Counted from the first letter of the stretch, positions 1 through 10,751 are shown. The stretch: 64,000 nucleotides of DNA from Paenibacillus sp. ACRRX (GCF_022346885.1 NZ_JAKRNK010000002.1:124001-188000), one strand, 5' to 3'. Notes: generated by a model from the letters alone, not told the origin. Translations and numbers: made by a program.

Positions 1-34
1 AGTATTGAAAATCTAAGGATAATGTTAAACTCAT
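1..34 (-). CDS. SRPBCC (AHSA1-like) protein, N-terminal fragment cut by window edge
   Basis: Only eleven codons are visible, reading MSLTLSLDFQY. They follow a strong GAGGAGG ribosome site seven bases upstream of the ATG. This opening, directly after an ArsR-type regulator, is typical of the SRPBCC/AHSA1 ligand-binding proteins that pair with ArsR regulators in Bacillota. The start overlaps the last codon of the upstream regulator remnant (ATGA), so the two were translationally coupled. The family assignment rests on a very short stretch and on context. Confidence 0.5.
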   Translation of the reverse strand, partial: MSLTLSLDFQY

Positions 35-363
35 TCTTGTTCCTCCTCTAATAAGTGGTTTAGGCGCAGCATATTCACACGCCAAACTTGTGGTAGAAAG
101 CTAGCCAATCTTGAATTTATTTTAAAGGTGAGGCATTTAGCCTAAACCATGTTTCTCTGCCTACTTTACAGTTAAGTACAACTCCGGCATCTTTAAGCAT
201 TGTCAATGCTTGGATACCGCAATCCAGCCCACTTGAAACAGTGTCGGTTAACTCATGAAGCGGTAACTCCTCCGCTTCTGCAAACAGACAGATGAATCAG
301 TCGGTGCCTAGTTGGATCGGTAATCGCGTCAAACATATCCCGCAACTGGTTGTTCTCACGCAC
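31..363 (-). pseudogene. Decayed ArsR-family transcriptional regulator
   Basis: A GTG start at 363 follows a GGAGAGAGG ribosome site. The first codons read VRENNQLRDMFDAITDPTRHRLIHL, the usual start of an ArsR winged helix (D-x-x-R-x-x-I-L-x-L). The frame then breaks near position 290. The next frame carries the helix-turn-helix part (LPLHELTDTVS, then IQALTMLKDAGVV and GRETWFRLNASPL). A TAA near 118 interrupts it, and the last part (NMLRLNHLLEEEQE) lies in a third register. At least two frameshifts and one stop make a working protein unlikely, although promoter and operators look intact. A sequencing error could explain one lesion but hardly all three. Confidence 0.7.
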
Positions 364-474
364 AACTGCCTCTCTCCTAAATATTATTTCCAAGGAACAA
401 CCGATAATTTCACCATCTCCCTAAAGTAGGCGGTAGTTCTAACGCAGCGCCCACGAAGCGAGAACAGCTAATTC

Positions 475-526
475 GACACCATTTAGTGACGTTTTGATTA
501 TAGGACACCATTTAGTGTCATGTCAA
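475..526 (-). promoter_or_regulatory. Sigma-A promoter with two operator copies
   Basis: On the minus strand there is a consensus -35 TTGACA (526-521), an 18-base spacer and a consensus -10 TATAAT (502-497). The spacer contains the palindrome GACACTAAATGGTGTC (504-519). A near-identical copy, GTCACTAAATGGTGTC (475-490), lies just downstream at the expected transcription start, 29 bases away. Two operators flanking the -10 fit autorepression by the ArsR regulator encoded immediately downstream. The ArsR-operator link is inferred from position. Confidence 0.8.
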
Positions 527-569
527 CTATTAATATAATCCCCCCTTTGGCTCCTACATTACTAGTAAG

Positions 570-597
570 AAGCCTCAGCACGACAATGCCGAGGCTT
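570..597. terminator. Hairpin, possible terminator
   Basis: A ten-pair stem with one mismatch (570-579 with 588-597) encloses an 8-base loop. There is no good T-tract on either side, so it is a stable hairpin that may act as a backup terminator between the NRPS operon and the ArsR promoter. Confidence 0.4.
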
Positions 598-677
598 TAT
601 GATCATAACTTAGAGTTTCTTAAGTACTAATACTGTTTAGTTACTATCATACGGTTCTGCAAACTGCCTGAAAACGT

Positions 678-712
678 GAAGAAGCTGCCGACACACGATC
701 GGCAGCTTCTTC
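678..712 (-). terminator. Strong hairpin terminator at the 3' end of the biosynthetic operon
   Basis: A perfect 14-base-pair GC-rich stem (678-691 with 699-712) encloses a 7-base loop, 350 bases beyond the stop codon of the last NRPS gene. On the minus strand it is followed by a short CGTTTTC run. Between here and the NRPS stop (713-1058) I see no gene. Confidence 0.65.
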
Positions 713-1058
713 AGATTTCCCATTTATGATTTTTTTCCCAGGTCATCCCCATTGTCAAAACCCTTTTTAATATTGAAATACTATTATTCTAATCTTATCG
801 TATTTTGTACATATGTATAAAATATAAATAAATCCACTGACCAACAGTTTCATAAGGTTTTATGCGCTGCATCCGATACATGAACTGTGGCTAATACCAC
901 CCTGAAGACATATCACCGCTACGCTTACTGCTAAACTTTATTCAGCATGCAGAGCAAAGATATGCCTTGGGGTGGGCCAGCTTTACATTAACAAACTATA
1001 TGATCACTTTTTCTCTTGATGTGAATGTGTCCAGTCTTTAACATGTTTCACGAATCTT

Positions 1059-4000
1059 TTAGATGAAGAGCAATTTATTAAAGTTATTCATCAAGCTATG
1101 AAGTTCTTGTGTAATCCTTGTTATTTGGTACTCCTCGCAGAATAACCTGATCATTAGTTCATCCTCTTTTACGGCAATCGCGATCTCGGTAGATACATTG
1201 TTTGTCTGACTACCGTAAATCTCCTTAATTCTGCTGAGCTCTTCCACCATCTCTGATTGTGAATCATACATACCCAGATAGTTAAAAATCGGTATTCGGA
1301 TTGCTTCTGAGCTGTAGATATCCTTTATGGCGCGTCTCACCTTTTTATACTTGTTCTTCGGTTCCTCACGAGACATCAATGCTGCAAAATTTATGTTTTT
1401 CTCGTATGCAAAGCTAATTAATTCATTAATCTCTTCAAAAGCTAGATGTTGATCACATCGTACGCTTATAGGCAAAATATCAATAAACGCCCCAATTGTA
1501 TGATAATAATTGTTTGCCTGATATTTTCTTCCTGTATGCAGGATTGCAAACGGTATCGTATCAAGCTCGAAATTAAGCTCTAGAACTTTCAAAAATATTT
1601 TCAAGGATATATCCCATGACATATCTTCTATGGATTCACGAATGTCGTCTGTTATCGGAATGGAAATAGTAGTATTTATTAATGATGCTTCCTTATATTT
1701 TTTGAAATACTGGCTATAGCTGGCGTGAAAATCATTTAGCTTATATTTCTCGATCAGTTCTTTTTCCGTTATGCCTTGAGGTCCCTTCAACTGCTCTGTA
1801 ACATAATGCTCATATTGCAAAATGTCATGTCTTACTAATTCACCATTGTTTGAATAGGCTTGCCGTATGCTCGCTTGGATGATTTCGAAGCTCATTGCAT
1901 CAAAAATTAAATGATTAAATGGCATATATACTTTAAAATCATTCTCAGCGAACTTGACCATGATTACTTTATACAACAAGCTGCCAAAAATATCTGCACG
2001 CTCTAAATGTTCTCCATAAAGCTCATGAATGTAGGCTTGAATGGCATCTTGTTGCTCTTCACCGGCATGCTCTAGGTCCAGATAAGGTATCTCAATTCCC
2101 TTAACCACGTCATACTGTTGGATCATGGTTTGATGATCTGATTTTATGACAGTACTTCTTAATAAGTCTTGCTCGTTAATAACACATTCAATGCTCTTTC
2201 GCAGCAGCTGTACATTAACCTTATGGTTAAAATCCAATATCGCACCACTATATGTTTTGTTAGTATGTAGTAGAATTTCCTGCATCGCGGATAGTGGATA
2301 AGCCTGAATCATTTTGTTCTCATTTACTATCTTTTTACTAAACTCTTTAAGCTGGTCGGTTAGTGACTGCTCCCATTGCAAGAGGCTCGTTAAAATAGGT
2401 TCCGTGGCCACATGTCCCGCTTCATTAAAATCCATTTGTTTATTTGCCCAGTGTTTATAAATATCACGTATATTTTCATAATAGAAAATATCCTTAATTG
2501 ATATTTGGATATTAACCTTTTTTAATTCTTTGTGTATTTTAGCAATTCGTATTGAATCTCCTCCCACCTCAAATAAGTTGTCCCTTACGCCTAGCTGCTG
2601 CAATCCTAATACATCCTTGCATATATTTATCATGAGAGCTTCCATTTCATTTTCAGCTTCCTCATAGTGGGTGCCTGTCTTTATTACACCTTCAATTTCA
2701 GGTAATTGCTTTCGATCAACCTTACCGTTCAAATTAAATGGCAACGATTCCATACGGATAAAATGAGCAGGTATCATATAGGCAGGCAATTTCTTACTCA
2801 AAGAATCCCTTAGTACATGGATGGCAATTTCCAGATCAGATACATAATAAGCGCACAAATACTTAATTCCATCCATTTCCTTATCGACAACAGCAACTTG
2901 GGACACCTGCGCCAGTTGTAATAGGTTCTGTTCAATTTCGCCTATTTCAATCCGATAACCTCTTATTTTAACTTGATGGTCGATGCGTCCCACATATTCA
3001 ATATTTCCATCGAGCAGCCATCTTGCCATGTCTCCTGTTTTATACAGGCGCTCTCCTTCTTGATAAGGGTTAACTATAAATCTTTCTTGCGTTAATTGTT
3101 CATTGTTTAAGTATCCTCTTGCTAATCCCACACCCGCGATGCACAATTCACCGGTGATCCCCGTTGGTACCAGTTTATTATGGGTATCCAGTATCAATAC
3201 TCGATGATTACTAATAGGAGTTCCAATTGTAATTTTGGCTTCATGCTCTGGTGATAGCTTGCAGGTTGTTGTGCATACGGTATCCTCTGTTGGGCCATAT
3301 GCATTGATAACCTCTACCTTACCGAGTAGGTGTGAAATTTGTTCGTACTTCAGTTCACTGCCTGCGGTGATTACCCGCTTTAATCCGTTCACTGCCTCTA
3401 CATTAGCTGCTACGAATGGAGGTAATGTTAGAGTTGTAATCCCGTGTGTACTAATATACTCGTTTAACAAGTCAGCGCTAAGCAGCACATCCTTATCAGG
3501 GATACAGAGTGTATTACCGAGCAAAAGCGCCATAAAGAGCTCCCACGAGAATGCGTCAAAGGCAATACTGGCAAATTGCAGTATATTTTCATCTTTCCCG
3601 ATCCCCAGATCGCTCTCGAACCAATACTTCAAGTTAAGAACGCCTTTATGCTCAACCATAACGCCTTTAGGCTTTCCGGTCGTTCCCGAAGTGTAGATCA
3701 CATAGGCCAAATCATTCGAACGGTTGATATTATCGACTTGTTCATGAGCGAGCGCATAAAGTCCCGCATCTTCTAAATCAATAACCTCATTAATTTCAAG
3801 TGCTCTCATTTGCGTAAGCTTAAGAGTTGAAAGCATCATTTCGGCTTTACTGTCTTTTAAAATAAAATTGATTCGATCTTCAGGATAGTCCGAATCAATA
3901 GGCAGATAAGCAGCACCTGCCTTTAAGATGGCAAGTACGCCAACAACCATGTCAATGGACCGATCCATCATAATCGGTACGATGGACGCTGCACTTATCC

Positions 4001-7000
4001 CTTTATCTCTGAGAAGATTGGCTAATGCATTTGCTCTCTTATTGATTTCACCGTAGCTTATTGTATCTTCGCCAAACATAACCGCTGTTTTTTCTGGATT
4101 TCTCGTAACTTGATATTCAAAGAGGCCTTGAATCGTATCCTCTTTTGGATAATCCATATAGGTATCGTTCAAATCTACCAATACTTCACTTTTCTCGTCC
4201 GTTCCCAAAATTTCAATCTCATCAATCCGCATATTCGGATTGGTAATGATCTGGTTTAAAATATTCGAGAAATGGTTTTTTATTTTGTTAACTTCTTCTG
4301 CATCGTATACTCCATCGTTGTAATCAAATTTAACAACAAGCTCTGCCCCTGGAATAACTTTGATATTAAAGCTATAATTTGTTTCCTCAAAAATCCGAGC
4401 AGAGCTAATGTTGAGATATATCTGCTCTTGAATATCCTTATTAATCATATCTTCGTCAATCGGATAATTTTCAAAAACCATCAGCCCATTGATAAGACCA
4501 GTACCAACCTCAGTAAGCTTCTGAACCTCAGCTATCGAGCAGTATTGATAAGGCTCGCTCTCATTAAAATCCGATTTTATTTTTTGCAGCACTTCTGTAT
4601 ATCTTTTCTCATGCGTTGTATTCACACGCAATGGAATGGTATTTATAAACAAACCAACCATTTCATCAATTCCATTTATTTTTGTTGTTCTACCCGACAC
4701 TATATATCCGAACACGATATCATCCACATTATTGTATCGCTGAAGCTGGATCGCCCATACACTCTGGAAGATCGTATTAATTGTAACGTTAGTGTGTTTT
4801 GCCAGAACCTCGATTTGTCTAGTCATATCTTTATCTAGGCTTAAAATGACCTCTTGTGGTTTTCCTTTGGCTGCTAAAGCCTTTTTAAACGGAATTTCAA
4901 TTGTAGTGCCGTATCCCTTTAAGTACACATCCCAATAGTTCAAGGCCGCTGTCATATCCTGCGATCCTATCCACTTGATATACGCTTCGTAAGGTCTTAC
5001 TTTCTTCGCCTCCACAAGAGAGTTTTGCAAGTGACAACTATAGATGTGGAACAATTCACTGCTTATGATTCCGAAAGACCATCCGTCCAAAATAATATGG
5101 TGATTGCTTAAAATCAAACTGTATTCCTGTTCATGCATCCTCACTACAAAAAGTCTTATTAGAATATCTTTAGATAAATCAAAGCCTCTTTTCCTATCCT
5201 CTATGACCAGCTGTTCAATATACGCTTCTCTATCGACCTGTAAATCTCGGATATCGAGGTACGTGAGTTCAGCCTCTCTGGATTTGTAAACGATCTGCAT
5301 ATTTTCTTTAAAACTACTGCTGTCAAAATTGGTTCGAAATACGTCATGGCGGGCAACGAGCTCCCTAAAGCTCTTGTTAAATAACTCTTCGTTCAGGTCT
5401 CCGATCACCCTAAGTTCCATATTTACATGGTAGTATTCACCTTTATCCGCCATCGAATGGAAAAGCAGCCCTTCCTGCATCGGAGTTAACGGGTATATTC
5501 GTTTCATATTGTCGATTTGCTTGAGGTATGGAGCTAATTCTTCCCACGCTATGTTCTCATCTGTAAGATCCGACGCGGTTAATTCTACATATTCCTGGGA
5601 TATGCAATGATCAATAATCAGTTTAAGACTCTCCATGTAGTGCTGTAACAATCCTTCAATCGTGTCATCGTTAAATTCTTCCCTGATATAGCTCAGGGTC
5701 AGACTAAATTGTTTGTGGAGTACCATTGCTGAAATATTCAGAGGGTACAATCTGCCGCTATCCTTACTCACCGAATCCCCCGGTGAAATATCTGATAACG
5801 TAAAGTTTTCACCTGAAATATTCTCATCGAACTGTCCCAAATAATTAAAGCTTACGTCTGGTTTACGTAACGCATTCAATTCAAAAGGTGATAAATATTT
5901 CAGCATTCCATAACCTATCCCTTTACAAGGGATTCGTCGCAGTGTATCCTTTGTATGTTTTATTAAGTCTGATACGTGTTCTTTGGTGTGCAGGACTACA
6001 GGATACTGACTGGTGAACCACCCAACTGTCCTTGTTATATCTACATCGTCTATGATTTGTTCCCTGCCGTGGGACTCTAGATTAATTAGGATTCGTTCGG
6101 TTTGGTTGAAATTACCCACTGTAAAGGTCAGGGCTGATAAAAGGATATCATTGATTTCCGTTGCGTACGCCTTATTTACCTTAGTTAATAACTTTTCAGT
6201 ATACGCCTTATCCAGTACGATGGTCTGTTTAACGATCTTAGCGCCATGTATATTTTGGGGTACTTTCTCCTTATCGAGCTCTTTAATTTCCGATTCTCCA
6301 ATGCTATTCCAGTATTTAAGTTCATTTTTTAATGCCGAACCGCTGGCATATTGTTTTTGCTTGGACGCCCATTCTTGAAAGGAGGTGGTTTTTAAAGGTA
6401 ATTTCTGTTCTTGTCCGTCATAAAGCGTCTCAAAATCATCCATAATAATTCTCCATGACACGGCATCTACAACCATATGATGGATGGATACAAGCAAATA
6501 ATCACCCTTGTCCGTTTTAAACAATCCTAATTTTACAAGCGGTCCTTTCGCTAACTTCATACTTGCTTGGAGCTCGGTGCATAAGTCTGTTATATATTCA
6601 TTTGCAATCTCTGTTCCCGTAAGGTCATAAATACACAAGTCATATAACTTATTGGTTACTTCTCTATTGATAAATTTCTGGTTTACATAGGTTGCTCGTA
6701 AAATATCATGATGCTGCACAATTTGATCAAAAGCTCGCTCAATTCTGTCTTCTCTAAAGCCATCTTTACTGAACAGCATTAGCTCCTGATTAAAATGATC
6801 CTTAATAATATGTTCTTCTTCTAAAAACCATTTTTGAATAGGTGTAAGCTCAATTTCACCTGATACTTCACTTTGATCAATGGTTTTTTTTGTATGTTTA
6901 ATATGAACGATCAAATCTTTAATTCTTGGACTTGCCATCAAATCCTTGATCTCAAACGAATACCCTTTATTGCTCATTTGCGAAATAGCTTGGATGGCTT

Positions 7001-10000
7001 TTATGGAGTCTCCACCTAGGGCGAAAAACTCGTCATTGATCCCCACATTTCTTACACCTAGGATCTTTTCCCAAACCTGTGCAATTGATTGCTCCATGTC
7101 ATTTCGAGGCGCGATATATTCTACTCCAGTATGTATCTCACCGTCTGGCTCTGGTAATGCTTTACGGTCTACTTTGCCGTTAGGGGTTAATGGTAATCGC
7201 TCCATCTGTACGAAGTACGACGGGATCATGTAACTCGGCAGCGATTGAGCTATATGCTCACGCAGCGCTGATGCGGGCAGTTCAACGTCGCTGACGACAT
7301 ACGCGCACAAATATGCCTGTCCGTCCTCTCCTGTACGGGCCACTACGATTGCATCTTGAATCTGCTCGTGCAGCAGCAAATGCTGGGCGATTTCGTTTGG
7401 TTCGATGCGGAAGCCTCGAATTTTAACCTGTTCATCAATCCGGCCCAAATATTCGATATTTCCATCAGGCAGCCAGCGAGCCAAGTCACCTGTTTTATAC
7501 ATTCGTGCACCTGGTTCAAACGGGTTCGGAACAAACTTTTCTGCCGTTAATGCCGCATTATTCAAGTACCCGCGAGCCAATCCGTCTCCGGCAACGCAAA
7601 GTTCACCTGCGACTCCAATCGGCTGCAGATGGTTGTGACGGTCCAGGATATATGCGTTTGAATTGCTGATCGCTTTTCCAATCGGGATGGAACTGCTGAA
7701 CTCTTTCTCAATAGCAAAATAGGTCGAAAAAGTTGTATTTTCCGTTGGACCATACCCATTAATCAGATTCAGAGACTGATGAGCCATTCTTACTTGATTA
7801 ATGTGCTCTCCTGACAAAGCATCTCCGCCCACGACTAGGGTCTTCAGTCCCGTAAATATGGTTACATCCTGTTGAACGAGTTGGTTAAATAACGGAGAGG
7901 TCAGCCACATCGTTGTAATTAGGTTCTTCCTGATTTCTTGTCCTAACCTTTCTGCATGCAAGAGAACATGCTCATCAACCAAAACCAAGCTGATCCCGTT
8001 CAGCAAGGCCCCCCAAAGCTCAAATGTGGATGCGTCAAATACTACGGATCCCGTTTGTAATATCCGATCGCCTTCTGCAAATTCGACGTAATTCGTGTTT
8101 CTAACTAGTCGTACAACACTCTTATGCTCAACCATAACCCCTTTTGGTTTCCCTGTAGAGCCAGATGTATACATAACATATGCCAAATCAGAGGAGCTGT
8201 TCATCCACGGCGGATTGGTACACCTTTCCGACGACAACTCCTCAGGGACTTGCTCCATAAGCATTACTTCTATATGACTTCCGATGTTCTGTCGCAACGC
8301 TTCCATATAGGTTGATTGGGTAAGCAGCAATTCCGTGTTTGAATCTGCAAGCAGGGTTATCATCCGTTCTGTCGGATATTTCGGATCAATGGGCAAATAG
8401 GCCCCGCCAGCCTTGAGGATGCCCAAAATACCGATAACCATTTGCACCGAACGTTCTCCGATAATACCAACTAAAACATTTTTCCCAACACCCTTTTGTC
8501 TTAAATGATGAGCTAGACGATTGGCTCTCTCATTAAGTTCATCATAAGTTACATGTTCATCCTGATAGATCAATGCTGTATGATTGGGTACTTTCTCTAC
8601 TTGCTCCTCAAACAGTTGGACAATAGACTTATCCTTCGGATACTGACTGTGCGTATGATTAAACTCATGTAGAATCCGATGCTTGTCCTCATCATCAACT
8701 ATCTCAATATCTTTAATGCTTATATGTCGGTTTTCAATAATCTGAGTAACAACAGCATCAAATCCAGCTATAATCTTTGAAATACCCTCTTCTGAATAAG
8801 CGTTATTATTATATATGAAATTGATCGACGTTGTGTCGTCTTGATTGACAACTAGCGTTAAGTTATAGTTCGTACCTTCAATAAGTTGATGAGGTAGTAC
8901 AAACACAGAATTAAGTATTTTTATATCCTTGTTTTTCAAAATTTCTTCATTTAACTGCTTCTCATCGATCGGATAGTTTTCAAATACAAGGAGGCTGCTG
9001 ATCAAATCACTCTTAACCTCACTCTGATTTTGGATCTCTGCTAGACTTACATAATCATATTTGCTGTTTTGCAGTGTAATGCTGCTGATGTGCTTCATCA
9101 AGTCTTGATACTGCAAGTTTTCTGCAAACTTCACACGGAGTGGGATCGTATTAATAAACAGTCCTGGAATAACTTCCACGCCTTCTATTTCAGCATTTCT
9201 TCCTGACACGACATAACCGTATACAATGTCATCCGTGTTATTGTATTTGTTAAGAAGAAGCGCCCAGATGCTTTGAATCACGGTATTAACCGTAACTTTA
9301 CTTTCCTGAGCGATACGTGTTATGCATGCTGTTTTTTCCTCGTCTATAACCAATACCGTCTCATTATTGATGATTTCATTCGTTTTACTCTCTTTTTCAA
9401 AAGGTATTTTTGTAACTTCTTTATATTCATACAAGTACTCTTTCCAGTACGCTGTTGCTTCATTAATATCCTTATTTTTCAACCAATCAATATAAGTGAA
9501 ATAAGGCACTACTTCGTTCAGACTTGCTTTAATGCCATGCTTTAATTCATTATAAATTTTAAATAATTCAATTAAGATTAGGCTGTTGCACCATCCATCC
9601 ATAAGAATATGATGAAGATGGAATATCATGCTGTAGACATTCTCTTTCATCCGGACAAGAACTATTCGTAATAACATGTCTTTGCTTAAATCGAAGCGTT
9701 TTGTACGATATTGTCTGATTAACTGTTCTAAATATGCTTCATTATTATCGCCTTGATCTGTAATGTCGATATACTCTACCGCAGCTTTACGGTTTCGATA
9801 AACCACCTGCATATTTTGTTTAAATGAAGAGTAATCAAATATCGTTCTTATAATATCATGTCGTTCGATAACGATGTTAAAAGCCTTATCTAGGGCCGCT
9901 AGATCGATTTCCCCTTCTACCTGAAAGCACGATAGCTTAATATACGTATCCAATTCATCCGTCAAGGCGTGATAAAGCATACCCTCTTGCATAGGAGCAA

Positions 10001-10751
10001 GAGGGTATATGTTTTTAATATTGTTAAGCTCATGCTTATAGGCGGACAATTGATCTATTGATACATCTTCAAGCGTAATATCTGTTACGGTTATTTCTGC
10101 TTCCTGTTTAGCTGTACAATGATGAATTAAGCGTGTCCAATAGTCTTGATATGTGGCCAACAGCTTCTCAATGGTACCCGCATAAAAATCGTCTTCTTCG
10201 TAGAATATAGAAATCATTAATTTGTTTTTTATTAGAGCAGTTTCGATGCCAAGCGAGTGTGTGCTTGCCGGATGCTTGGAGGAGCGGATAATGTACTCAT
10301 CACTCGTAATTTCACATAAATCTCCACTCGTATCCATATCTAGTTTGCCTAAATAATTAAAACTAATTTCAGGCTCGACATGATGTAAGTCCTCACTGGA
10401 TACAAACGTCATCATTTCATAGAACCTACCCTGATTCGGAACTCGTCGCATCATATCTTTTGTATGTTTAATCGTATCTCCGAGATCATCGTAAGCCCTT
10501 AGAAGAACTGGAAATTGTGAGCTGAAGCACCCTACAGTTCTGCTTATATCTATCGTTTTTATTTGTTCTTCTCTATCATGGCTTATCAAAGTAATCAATG
10601 TGTTAGCTTCGTTTGTCCAATCACGGATCGTTAGGGCTAAAGTAGATAATAAAACATCTATCATGTTTGTACGATAGGCTTTATTTATCCTTTCCTGTAA
10701 AGCTTCGGTAACTTGTTCACCAAGCTCTAGAACTTGTTTGTTGAACCCCAT
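1059..10751 (-). CDS. Non-ribosomal peptide synthetase: (E C-half)-C-A(Val)-PCP-E-C-A(Phe)-PCP-terminal C
   Basis: This 3230-residue NRPS ends the assembly line. Order: C-terminal half of an epimerisation domain (about 1-240); C (HHILMDGW near 380); A1 (about 715-1190); PCP1 (GGDS near 1244); E (HHMVVDAVSW near 1423); C2 (HHIILDGWS near 1882); A2 (about 2205-2690); PCP2 (GGDS near 2727); and a C-like domain (about 2800-3230) with NHLIFDAMS instead of HHxxxDG. Threading the A domains on GrsA gives the pocket codes DAFWVGGTF for A1, one change from the usual Val code, and DAWTIAAVC for A2, the Phe code. The expected increments are D-Val then L-Phe. There is no thioesterase, so the last C-like domain may release the chain. 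The ATG has an AGAGGT site 8 bases upstream, but the protein begins in mid-domain. It is probably the continuation of the preceding ORF after a one-base slip. Confidence 0.93.
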   Translation of the reverse strand: MGFNKQVLELGEQVTEALQERINKAYRTNMIDVLLSTLALTIRDWTNEANTLITLISHDREEQIKTIDISRTVGCFSSQFPVLLRAYDDLGDTIKHTKDMMRRVPNQGRFYEMMTFVSSEDLHHVEPEISFNYLGKLDMDTSGDLCEITSDEYIIRSSKHPASTHSLGIETALIKNKLMISIFYEEDDFYAGTIEKLLATYQDYWTRLIHHCTAKQEAEITVTDITLEDVSIDQLSAYKHELNNIKNIYPLAPMQEGMLYHALTDELDTYIKLSCFQVEGEIDLAALDKAFNIVIERHDIIRTIFDYSSFKQNMQVVYRNRKAAVEYIDITDQGDNNEAYLEQLIRQYRTKRFDLSKDMLLRIVLVRMKENVYSMIFHLHHILMDGWCNSLILIELFKIYNELKHGIKASLNEVVPYFTYIDWLKNKDINEATAYWKEYLYEYKEVTKIPFEKESKTNEIINNETVLVIDEEKTACITRIAQESKVTVNTVIQSIWALLLNKYNNTDDIVYGYVVSGRNAEIEGVEVIPGLFINTIPLRVKFAENLQYQDLMKHISSITLQNSKYDYVSLAEIQNQSEVKSDLISSLLVFENYPIDEKQLNEEILKNKDIKILNSVFVLPHQLIEGTNYNLTLVVNQDDTTSINFIYNNNAYSEEGISKIIAGFDAVVTQIIENRHISIKDIEIVDDEDKHRILHEFNHTHSQYPKDKSIVQLFEEQVEKVPNHTALIYQDEHVTYDELNERANRLAHHLRQKGVGKNVLVGIIGERSVQMVIGILGILKAGGAYLPIDPKYPTERMITLLADSNTELLLTQSTYMEALRQNIGSHIEVMLMEQVPEELSSERCTNPPWMNSSSDLAYVMYTSGSTGKPKGVMVEHKSVVRLVRNTNYVEFAEGDRILQTGSVVFDASTFELWGALLNGISLVLVDEHVLLHAERLGQEIRKNLITTMWLTSPLFNQLVQQDVTIFTGLKTLVVGGDALSGEHINQVRMAHQSLNLINGYGPTENTTFSTYFAIEKEFSSSIPIGKAISNSNAYILDRHNHLQPIGVAGELCVAGDGLARGYLNNAALTAEKFVPNPFEPGARMYKTGDLARWLPDGNIEYLGRIDEQVKIRGFRIEPNEIAQHLLLHEQIQDAIVVARTGEDGQAYLCAYVVSDVELPASALREHIAQSLPSYMIPSYFVQMERLPLTPNGKVDRKALPEPDGEIHTGVEYIAPRNDMEQSIAQVWEKILGVRNVGINDEFFALGGDSIKAIQAISQMSNKGYSFEIKDLMASPRIKDLIVHIKHTKKTIDQSEVSGEIELTPIQKWFLEEEHIIKDHFNQELMLFSKDGFREDRIERAFDQIVQHHDILRATYVNQKFINREVTNKLYDLCIYDLTGTEIANEYITDLCTELQASMKLAKGPLVKLGLFKTDKGDYLLVSIHHMVVDAVSWRIIMDDFETLYDGQEQKLPLKTTSFQEWASKQKQYASGSALKNELKYWNSIGESEIKELDKEKVPQNIHGAKIVKQTIVLDKAYTEKLLTKVNKAYATEINDILLSALTFTVGNFNQTERILINLESHGREQIIDDVDITRTVGWFTSQYPVVLHTKEHVSDLIKHTKDTLRRIPCKGIGYGMLKYLSPFELNALRKPDVSFNYLGQFDENISGENFTLSDISPGDSVSKDSGRLYPLNISAMVLHKQFSLTLSYIREEFNDDTIEGLLQHYMESLKLIIDHCISQEYVELTASDLTDENIAWEELAPYLKQIDNMKRIYPLTPMQEGLLFHSMADKGEYYHVNMELRVIGDLNEELFNKSFRELVARHDVFRTNFDSSSFKENMQIVYKSREAELTYLDIRDLQVDREAYIEQLVIEDRKRGFDLSKDILIRLFVVRMHEQEYSLILSNHHIILDGWSFGIISSELFHIYSCHLQNSLVEAKKVRPYEAYIKWIGSQDMTAALNYWDVYLKGYGTTIEIPFKKALAAKGKPQEVILSLDKDMTRQIEVLAKHTNVTINTIFQSVWAIQLQRYNNVDDIVFGYIVSGRTTKINGIDEMVGLFINTIPLRVNTTHEKRYTEVLQKIKSDFNESEPYQYCSIAEVQKLTEVGTGLINGLMVFENYPIDEDMINKDIQEQIYLNISSARIFEETNYSFNIKVIPGAELVVKFDYNDGVYDAEEVNKIKNHFSNILNQIITNPNMRIDEIEILGTDEKSEVLVDLNDTYMDYPKEDTIQGLFEYQVTRNPEKTAVMFGEDTISYGEINKRANALANLLRDKGISAASIVPIMMDRSIDMVVGVLAILKAGAAYLPIDSDYPEDRINFILKDSKAEMMLSTLKLTQMRALEINEVIDLEDAGLYALAHEQVDNINRSNDLAYVIYTSGTTGKPKGVMVEHKGVLNLKYWFESDLGIGKDENILQFASIAFDAFSWELFMALLLGNTLCIPDKDVLLSADLLNEYISTHGITTLTLPPFVAANVEAVNGLKRVITAGSELKYEQISHLLGKVEVINAYGPTEDTVCTTTCKLSPEHEAKITIGTPISNHRVLILDTHNKLVPTGITGELCIAGVGLARGYLNNEQLTQERFIVNPYQEGERLYKTGDMARWLLDGNIEYVGRIDHQVKIRGYRIEIGEIEQNLLQLAQVSQVAVVDKEMDGIKYLCAYYVSDLEIAIHVLRDSLSKKLPAYMIPAHFIRMESLPFNLNGKVDRKQLPEIEGVIKTGTHYEEAENEMEALMINICKDVLGLQQLGVRDNLFEVGGDSIRIAKIHKELKKVNIQISIKDIFYYENIRDIYKHWANKQMDFNEAGHVATEPILTSLLQWEQSLTDQLKEFSKKIVNENKMIQAYPLSAMQEILLHTNKTYSGAILDFNHKVNVQLLRKSIECVINEQDLLRSTVIKSDHQTMIQQYDVVKGIEIPYLDLEHAGEEQQDAIQAYIHELYGEHLERADIFGSLLYKVIMVKFAENDFKVYMPFNHLIFDAMSFEIIQASIRQAYSNNGELVRHDILQYEHYVTEQLKGPQGITEKELIEKYKLNDFHASYSQYFKKYKEASLINTTISIPITDDIRESIEDMSWDISLKIFLKVLELNFELDTIPFAILHTGRKYQANNYYHTIGAFIDILPISVRCDQHLAFEEINELISFAYEKNINFAALMSREEPKNKYKKVRRAIKDIYSSEAIRIPIFNYLGMYDSQSEMVEELSRIKEIYGSQTNNVSTEIAIAVKEDELMIRLFCEEYQITRITQELHSLMNNFNKLLFI

